In this document: positions 5,878 to 10,374 of the stretch, one piece after another
Layout of the letters: every line of letters starts with the position of its first letter
How positions within the stretch are numbered: the stretch's first letter is position 1
Assembly (NCBI GenBank): GCA_964602455.1
Contig: CAZRRG010000081.1
Coordinates: forward strand, 1-10,374
Direction: 5' to 3'
Length of the DNA: 10,374 bases
Origin: JBBDIP01 sp964602455
GTDB taxonomy: Bacteria; Bacillota; Sulfobacillia; Fermentithermobacillales; Fermentithermobacillaceae
Notes under the pieces: generated by a model
Databases searched by the model: none
What the model saw: the letters and a program-made list of their open reading frames with translations, nothing else
Told to the model about the DNA's origin: nothing
Program-made: the position numbers and the translations under genes

Positions 5878-7172
5878 TCGCCGGCCCCCTTGAGAACTCG
5901 AGAGAGCGCTTCAGCTCTCTCTGCACCCGTCTTCTCAAGGAACCACGCCGGCAGTTCCCGGACCAGTCCGGTCTCAACGCTATAGACAGGCTGTATCGTC
6001 AGGGTCCCCTCGTGACCGCCTACCAGGGCCACTTCGGAGACAACTCTGGAACCGTCTGTCCTCTTGACCTGGTGGACGATGACGTCCAGCGCCGAAGCGA
6101 TCCACGTCTCCAAGACGGTTATGGGGACCGCCTCATCGGACATGAGGGCCATGCTGAGCAGCCTGGATACGCAATCCCGGGACGAGTTGGCGTGGACCGT
6201 CGAGAAGCATCCTTCATGGCCCGTGTTCATTGCCAGTACCAGATCCAGAGCCTCCGCTCCCCGGCACTCTCCGATCACGATGCGGTCCGGCCGCATCCTC
6301 AAGGCGTTACGCAGGAGGTCACGTATTGAGACCGAGCCCTTTCCCTCAAGATTCTCTGGTCGCGTCTCCAGGTACACCACATGATGCTCCGGGATCCGGA
6401 TCTCCGAGGAGTCCTCGATGACAATCAGGCGCTCGCCGGAATCCACCAGGTTGCACAGCACGTTCAGGGTGGTTGTCTTCCCGGTGCCGCTGCCCCCCGA
6501 TACCAGCAAGTCCAGCCTGTGGCGTACACACTGTGTCAAGAAGGCTCCCAGCTCTCTGGGCATCGTACCGAGCGCCTCGAGGTCCGATAGCCTTGAGTAC
6601 TTCTCGGGGAACCGCCTGATGGTGAGCACGGGGCCATTGAGAGCCAGGGGCGGTATGACCGCGTTAACCCTGGAACCGTCAGGCAGGCGAGCGTCAACGT
6701 ACGGAGACGACCTATCCACGCGTCTGCCCACACCGCTCACGACGCGGGTGATCAGGTCCAAGACATGGGCATCGTCTCGGAACACAATGTCTGTCTTCTC
6801 GATCTTCCCAGACCGCTCCACGAAGACTTCACGGGGCCCGTTGACCATGATCTCGGTGACCGTGGGGTCGTCCAGGAGAGCATCGATCGGTCCAAGGCCG
6901 CACAACTCCTGCACAATACGTTCTGCCAGGTCTCTTCTGGTGAGGCGGCCGACATAGAAGTCCTTGGAGATTATGAGTTCCGAGACAAGTGAGACCATCT
7001 CGGCTCGCCTGTCCCTGGACATCCGGGCATGGATCAGCATCTCAGGGTGGGTTTCCAAGACCTTCTCCCGGACCGCGTCGGTGACCTCATCAAGGGTCCT
7101 GCTCTTCTGCTCGTCCCTCCCCGGCTCGCCGGCGCGTGGGGACGACTCCAGCTTCTTCAGAATGCTCGCCAG
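5874..7172 (-). CDS. tadA: TadA/CpaF secretion ATPase
   Basis: Cytosolic hexameric ATPase of the type II/IV secretion superfamily that drives Tad pilus assembly. Counting from TTG 7058, the N-terminal domain has GLGPIDALLDDPTVTEIMVNG (54-74), then IRRFPEK (147-153), Walker A GGSGTGKTT (188-196), the Asp box IVIEDSSEI (212-220), Walker B RIVIGECRG (259-267) and the His box TGHEGCFSTVHANS (279-292). Start: TTG 7058 gives 394 aa but leaves a 98-bp gap after cpaE. The frame continues upstream with convincing helical sequence (LDEVTDAVREKV), and a perfect AGGAGG (7181-7186) stands 8 nt before an in-frame CTG at 7172-7170; no ATG, GTG or TTG lies between. I therefore propose CTG 7172, a 432-residue protein overlapping the cpaE end by 16 bp. 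TTG 7058, with GGGAG nearby, remains the fallback. Confidence 0.93.
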   Translation of the reverse strand: MASILKKLESSPRAGEPGRDEQKSRTLDEVTDAVREKVLETHPEMLIHARMSRDRRAEMVSLVSELIISKDFYVGRLTRRDLAERIVQELCGLGPIDALLDDPTVTEIMVNGPREVFVERSGKIEKTDIVFRDDAHVLDLITRVVSGVGRRVDRSSPYVDARLPDGSRVNAVIPPLALNGPVLTIRRFPEKYSRLSDLEALGTMPRELGAFLTQCVRHRLDLLVSGGSGTGKTTTLNVLCNLVDSGERLIVIEDSSEIRIPEHHVVYLETRPENLEGKGSVSIRDLLRNALRMRPDRIVIGECRGAEALDLVLAMNTGHEGCFSTVHANSSRDCVSRLLSMALMSDEAVPITVLETWIASALDVIVHQVKRTDGSRVVSEVALVGGHEGTLTIQPVYSVETGLVRELPAWFLEKTGAERAEALSRVLKGAGE

Positions 7173-8272
7173 GGGAAATCCCTCCTGAATCTCGACGGCT
7201 TCTTTGCCCTAGGCGGGTGGAGCCCAGGTGTTATCCGGTCCACTATCTGCCACACGGCCTCGCCGATCTCGCTCTTGCCATAGAGCACTACGGGCTTGCC
7301 TTCGAACACTGAGCGTTCTACGGCCTTGCGGTCCTCAGGAACACAACCCAGCACTTCTACCCCGAGGAACTCCTGTACTTTGCCTAGGGGTAAGAGGGAG
7401 TCTTTAGAGACCCGGTTCAACACCACCGCAAGCGACTCACCGGGGATGCCCAGACGCGCGAAGATATCCAGCGCCAGCTTCGATTGCTTGAGCGTGGCCA
7501 CATCCTGCGTGACCACCAGGACAATCTTTGATGCCGCGTCGATGCACTCGCCTACTACAGCGCTGGTGATGTCCGGAGGGGTATCTATGTACACGAGCGC
7601 CCACCTCTTTGCCGCCAGCGAGAGCACGCTCTTCACGTGCTCAGTGGTGACGAGTTCCGATAGTTCGGGCCGCCTCGGGCTCGACACGACGGATAGACCA
7701 GACGGTCCGTGCCGCTGCGAGTACTTGTCCAGACCTTCAGGCCGCAATTCCGGTAATACCGGCAAGATCTCGGTAAGTGTAGGGCCATCGAGAAGATCGA
7801 GGTGCACCGAGGCGTCTCCCGAGTACAGGTCCAGGTCGAGAAGCCCCGCCATGCCTCCGGTCGCTATGGCCGCCGCGCACGCCAGGTTGGTGGCCAGGAA
7901 GGTCTTCCCCACTCCTCCCTTGGGGCTCCAGACAACCACCGTGCTAGGGGCTATGACGTTGCCGGTCCCGGCCAGTGGGTCGGAGGATCCGTCGTTTCCG
8001 AGAACACCGGCAACGTCGCCCCCATCCACTAGGACTACAGAAACGTTGGGAAACGCGGCCTTGCATCTGGACATCCAACTCTCGAGGCTTTCGCCCCTCC
8101 CCTTCATGCCGGGCCCAACGGCAACGATGTCCACCTTCATGCCAGACAGGACGTACTCCACGAGCGCCAGGTCGCGGAACGCTCCAATCACCCGAGCCCT
8201 GGGCCACCGCGCTTCCGCCGCCCTCTCGCACGCCGTGTCTCCGGCGATAAGAAGAGTTGGACCATCGATCAT
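7157..8272 (-). CDS. cpaE: CpaE/TadZ-like MinD-family ATPase
   Basis: About 371 residues. An N-terminal receiver-like domain (1-115) is followed by a ParA/MinD ATPase domain with deviant Walker A SPKGGVGKT (120-128 from ATG 8284), switch regions LLDLDLYSGDAS (148-159) and YIDTPPD (232-238), and the late VVLNR strand. TadZ/CpaE proteins localise the Tad apparatus to a site on the membrane. At the place where a true receiver has its phospho-accepting aspartate, the strand reads IVAVGPGMK, so phosphorylation is unlikely. The C-terminus is basic (RAKKPSRFRRDF). Start: GGAGG is only 1 nt from ATG 8284, too close; ATG 8272 overlaps the cpaB stop as ATGA and is preferred, with the ribosome site 13 nt away or simple reinitiation. 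Confidence 0.88.
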   Translation of the reverse strand: MIDGPTLLIAGDTACERAAEARWPRARVIGAFRDLALVEYVLSGMKVDIVAVGPGMKGRGESLESWMSRCKAAFPNVSVVLVDGGDVAGVLGNDGSSDPLAGTGNVIAPSTVVVWSPKGGVGKTFLATNLACAAAIATGGMAGLLDLDLYSGDASVHLDLLDGPTLTEILPVLPELRPEGLDKYSQRHGPSGLSVVSSPRRPELSELVTTEHVKSVLSLAAKRWALVYIDTPPDITSAVVGECIDAASKIVLVVTQDVATLKQSKLALDIFARLGIPGESLAVVLNRVSKDSLLPLGKVQEFLGVEVLGCVPEDRKAVERSVFEGKPVVLYGKSEIGEAVWQIVDRITPGLHPPRAKKPSRFRRDFPWRAF

Positions 8273-8946
8273 CTGGGCGGCCATACCTCCGCAACTGCCT
8301 TCTTGCCGTCGGAAGCCAACCTGGGCACCAGAGTCAGATACACCGTGTGACTGTCTAGGTACGTGGCTAACCTCTCGCAGTCGGCCGGCGACGCTAACAC
8401 GAAGACTCCCAGCACGTCGTCGTGTATCTCATTCATGGATACTTCCGCCACGAGAACGTCGGATAGAGCTGTGAAAGCCGAGGCAGGCTCATCCGAGAAC
8501 ATACTGGGCGATTCCTTTGGGGCAACGATCACGTCAACCCGCTCACCCGGGCGAATGAGCCCTCCCAGAGCCCTGGACGGCGGGATCGGAAGAAACATGC
8601 CCCTCTTGTCTATGGGCAGATCGTGTGACAAACCGGCTTCTCCCTTCTCATGAATCACATGTCCCTGCATGACCACCTGCCCCGCGATTAGGCGCGTCCT
8701 CGTGTAGCATCCGGTAATGGCAGACGGGTCCATCACGGCGCCTCGCGGTATGGCGTTGACCGGGTACTCTACCATCGCTATGTCGCCGGGACCCAGTCTT
8801 TCGTACTGCTCCTTGTCCCGGAGCGCCACCACCACGCTTTCTGTTTTCACATAGCCTCTAAGTAGCGAGTAGGAAGACACAAAGGCGCAGAATCCGAGCA
8901 GAAGCGACATGAGTAGCAGCCTGTGCCTGCGGAGCGTGGTCTTCAA
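8269..8946 (-). CDS. cpaB: CpaB/RcpC-like Flp pilus assembly protein
   Basis: About 225 residues. A basic N-terminus and one membrane anchor (about LLLMSLLLGFCAFVSSYSLL) lead into a SAF-like domain (VVVALRDKEQYERLGPGDIAM … ITGCYTRTRLIAGQVV) and the RcpC/CpaB region (LPIDKRGMFLPIPP … GLIRPGERVDVIVAPKE). In diderms CpaB works in the periplasm with the secretin; in monoderms lacking a secretin it probably sits outside the membrane near the cell wall. The naive start is GTG 8955, but this GTG is part of the AAAGAGGTG ribosome site; GAGG (8955-8958) lies 8 nt before TTG 8946, which I prefer. It is the first gene of the operon, preceded by the long structured leader. Confidence 0.85.
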   Translation of the reverse strand: MKTTLRRHRLLLMSLLLGFCAFVSSYSLLRGYVKTESVVVALRDKEQYERLGPGDIAMVEYPVNAIPRGAVMDPSAITGCYTRTRLIAGQVVMQGHVIHEKGEAGLSHDLPIDKRGMFLPIPPSRALGGLIRPGERVDVIVAPKESPSMFSDEPASAFTALSDVLVAEVSMNEIHDDVLGVFVLASPADCERLATYLDSHTVYLTLVPRLASDGKKAVAEVWPPR

Positions 8947-9118
8947 AGATAGCACCTCTTTCGTGTCTGGCCGTGTCCGGCTGGAAGGCCTGCAAAGGGC
9001 GCCGGTGGCAAGAGGCTGAACCCCGCGGGGCGAGCGCCGCAGGCGTTAACACCCCCCTTCGGGCTGGCTGGCACTCGACCCACGAGCCGGACACGGCTAC
9101 TGGTAAGACTTACCATGT
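8947..9118 (-). promoter_or_regulatory. Structured tad-operon leader, riboswitch-like
   Basis: Between the candidate transcription start near 9118 and the cpaB start, the minus-strand RNA has two 13-nt arms, GCCGTGTCCGGCT (9097 to 9085) and its perfect complement AGCCGGACACGGC (8982 to 8970), that would close a domain of about 128 nt. Inside it a second helix is possible: GCCTGCGGCGC (9044 to 9034) pairs with 9002-8998 and 8993-8988, leaving a 4-nt bulge at 8994-8997. A CCC-GAA-GGG hairpin (9063 to 9055) and a CCCCGCGGGG palindrome (9021-9030) lie within. The closing stem ends about 9 nt before the AAAGAGG ribosome site, so it could gate translation. No terminator T-run is seen. I compared it from memory with c-di-GMP, c-di-AMP, cobalamin, TPP, glycine and other consensus sequences and found no match. 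Whether it is a riboswitch, protein-binding leader or just GC-rich sequence is unproven. Confidence 0.5.
9101..9115. promoter_or_regulatory. Palindromic operator candidate at the tad start point
   Basis: TGGTAAGACTTACCA is a perfect 7-1-7 palindrome lying just downstream of the predicted tad transcription start (about +4 to +18), a classic repressor position. Its TGGT...ACCA outer part resembles GntR/FadR-type operators, but that family link is a guess. Confidence 0.5.
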
Positions 9119-9124
9119 GGGACT

Positions 9125-9154
9125 AGTCTACTGCGGCCTTCCAGATCCTGTCAA
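9125..9154 (-). promoter_or_regulatory. Candidate sigma-A promoter of the tad operon
   Basis: On the minus strand a perfect TTGACA (9154 to 9149) is followed after 18 nt by TAGACT (9130 to 9125, 4 of 6 to TATAAT). This predicts a start near 9118 and a leader of about 170 nt. The -35 lies at the centre of an inverted repeat ATCCTG-N4-CAGGAT (9145-9160). It faces away from the divergent SLH gene. Confidence 0.5.
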
Positions 9155-9168
9155 CAGGATGTGACACG

Positions 9169-9207
9169 ATTACCATGTAGTAGCGTACTATGCCAGGTTA
9201 TGGTAAT
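9169..9207. promoter_or_regulatory. Second TTACCA/TGGTAA inverted pair
   Basis: ATTACCAT (9169-9176) and ATGGTAAT (9200-9207) are perfect 8-bp inverted arms 23 bp apart, sharing the TTACCA core with the operator at 9101-9115. Between them is another palindrome, TAGTA-GCG-TACTA (9178-9190). The site is upstream of the tad -35 and 36 bp before the divergent SLH gene, so it could act on both. A weak SLH promoter may overlap it (GTGACA 9161-9166, TACTAT 9186-9191, 19-nt spacing), low confidence. Confidence 0.45.
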
Positions 9208-9242
9208 GTGTGGGTGCCGGTGGACACTAGGAGGTCCGATCT

Positions 9243-10374
9243 ATGTCGAACAAACGCTTCCTGGTCTTCGCTTTGCCGGCGGCTGTTTTCTTCTTTCTTG
9301 TCCTACTGGCCTCGCCGGCTTCGGTCGAGTGTGCTCGAGACCCTTGGTACAACGACGTGGGGGACCACTGGGCCTTGCAGTATATACGCGTCCTATGGGA
9401 AGAGTCGGTGACAGATGGGTATATCTCGTCCGTAGACCCTTCGATAGGCAAGTATTACCCGGACGACTTCTGCACCAGGGCCCAACTTGCGGTCCTTCTT
9501 TTCAAAGTGTTTGGGCTGCCTCCCGCCTATCCTCAAAACGCCACCTATCCGGATGTGCCACCCAACTACACTCTCTTCTGGAACAAACCTGCGTGGCACT
9601 GGATAGAAGGTGCCTACGCCGGAGGGATCCTGTTCGTTCAGGCCGGACAGCAGTTTCGACCCAATGATCCCATAACAAGGGAAGACGCCGTGGAGCTCCT
9701 GATACTCTCTCTGGGAATCGACCAGTATGCCAGCTCCATCCCTCCGGCGGAACAAGACTCCCTATTGCGCCAGTTCCGGGACCACCATCAGGTATCGGAG
9801 GCTCGTCGAGCCTCAATGGCGTGCGCGATTCGCCTGGGGATCATCAAGGGCTATGATGACGGGTCTATCGGCCCCTCGTTACGGCTTGAGAGAGGTGAAG
9901 CCGCCACCATAGTCGCCCGGTCGTGCATCATTAGAATGAGTGCGAGGAAGGACAGGTTCTCGCCGGACGGCGACGGGGTTGACGACACGGTGACCTTTGA
10001 CATGGGCTTCCTTCACAACCGCGGGATTGCGTCCTGGCAGGCGGCGATCGAGGATAGCGCCGGCAGGGTCGTGAGATACCTGGGCTCCCCAGGCACCAAA
10101 GGACAACCGCCTCCGACGCTTGTCTGGGACGGCAAAACCGCAACCGGGGAGTCCGCACCGGACGGAACCTACTACTACCAGGCGCTTGTTACGGACGTGT
10201 CGCGACGCCAGCACGTGTCCGTACGCAGGCCCTTGCAGCTCGTGCGCTACACGCTGCAGGCTTATCTAGTCCCTGCCCTGTGCTATGACGGGCACACGCT
10301 CACTGTCTCAGCCATCACTGGACCTGCGGCAGAGACTGTCACTGCGACGTTCGCCGATGGAGCAACGCGGTGCT
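9243..10374 (+). CDS. Secreted SLH-domain surface protein with FlgD-like Ig module (partial)
   Basis: 377 codons are visible and the frame runs off the window end. A signal peptide (MSNKRF then hydrophobic LVFALPAAVFFFLVLLASPA, cleavage near residue 31) precedes three SLH repeats: about 33-94 (DVGDHWALQYIRVL … TRAQLAVLL), 99-160 (YPDVPPN … TREDAVELL) and 172-232 (RRASMACAIRLGIIKGYDDG … ERGEAATIV). SLH triplets bind pyruvylated secondary cell-wall polymer and anchor proteins to the wall. From about 239, FSPDGDGVDDTVTF and VWDGKTATGESAPDGTYYYQ (294-313) are the hallmark of FlgD-type Ig-like domains; beyond 333 another beta-rich region begins. AGGAGG (9229-9234) is 8 nt before ATG 9243. It is divergent from the tad operon across a 296-bp control region, suggesting a shared surface or adhesion programme (inference). 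Confidence 0.92.
   Translation, partial: MSNKRFLVFALPAAVFFFLVLLASPASVECARDPWYNDVGDHWALQYIRVLWEESVTDGYISSVDPSIGKYYPDDFCTRAQLAVLLFKVFGLPPAYPQNATYPDVPPNYTLFWNKPAWHWIEGAYAGGILFVQAGQQFRPNDPITREDAVELLILSLGIDQYASSIPPAEQDSLLRQFRDHHQVSEARRASMACAIRLGIIKGYDDGSIGPSLRLERGEAATIVARSCIIRMSARKDRFSPDGDGVDDTVTFDMGFLHNRGIASWQAAIEDSAGRVVRYLGSPGTKGQPPPTLVWDGKTATGESAPDGTYYYQALVTDVSRRQHVSVRRPLQLVRYTLQAYLVPALCYDGHTLTVSAITGPAAETVTATFADGATRC

Noticed and set aside
7296..8474. 392-codon plus-strand frame
   Set aside because: Fully antisense to cpaE and the end of cpaB, serine/arginine/proline/threonine-rich, no family motif and no ribosome site; a shadow of GC-rich coding sequence.
8970..9097. Miniature inverted-repeat element bounded by 13-bp inverted repeats
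   Set aside because: No target-site duplication flanks the arms, there is only one copy, and placement between promoter and ribosome site fits a leader RNA better.
9161..9667. 168-codon plus-strand frame over the start of the SLH gene
   Set aside because: It overlaps the clearly coding SLH frame, which has signal peptide, SLH motifs and AGGAGG at correct spacing.
1..10374. CRISPR array, insertion sequence, tRNA or rRNA
   Set aside because: No regularly spaced repeats, transposase motifs, cloverleaf sequence or rRNA-like stretch was seen on either strand.

Overview
The window most likely comes from a high-GC monoderm bacterium, probably a Bacillota lineage outside Bacillus. Three things suggest this: a Tad/Flp pilus operon with no secretin or outer-membrane gene, a surface protein anchored by SLH repeats, and strong AGGAGG-type ribosome binding sites. 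The taxonomic call is inference; there is no rRNA or other phylogenetic marker.

Layout. Bases 1-835 are a decayed edge: short unresolved reading frames, a DUF3830 (cyclophilin-like) gene on the minus strand that has lost its middle, and a small plus-strand gene of unknown function. Bases 836-2335 hold a RidA-type deaminase gene and a threonine-synthase-like PLP enzyme gene that converge and overlap tail to tail by 12 bp. Bases 2336-2691 hold no firm gene, only a doubtful frame and two hairpins. A small CopZ-like metallochaperone lies at 2692-2910, followed by about 270 bp with no recognised gene.

The main block is a compact minus-strand Tad pilus operon, read from about 8950 down to 3179: cpaB/rcpC, cpaE/tadZ, tadA, tadB, tadC, flp, tadE, tadG. 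It supplies an assembly ATPase with a CpaE-like MinD partner, two membrane platform proteins, one major pilin and two pseudopilins. A prepilin peptidase (TadV/CpaA) is not in the window and must be encoded elsewhere. Several starts appear to be non-ATG codons (CTG for tadA and tadE, TTG for cpaB), inferred from Shine-Dalgarno placement.

Divergent from the operon, at 9243 to the window end, is a secreted three-SLH surface protein with a FlgD-like Ig module, truncated by the window edge. The 296 bp between them hold a candidate tad promoter, a palindromic operator at its expected start point plus related half-sites, and a roughly 170-nt tad leader that can fold into a riboswitch-like closed structure. 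This control region is the most interesting part of the window: it could regulate pilus and surface-protein expression together. I could not match the leader to any riboswitch class I know.
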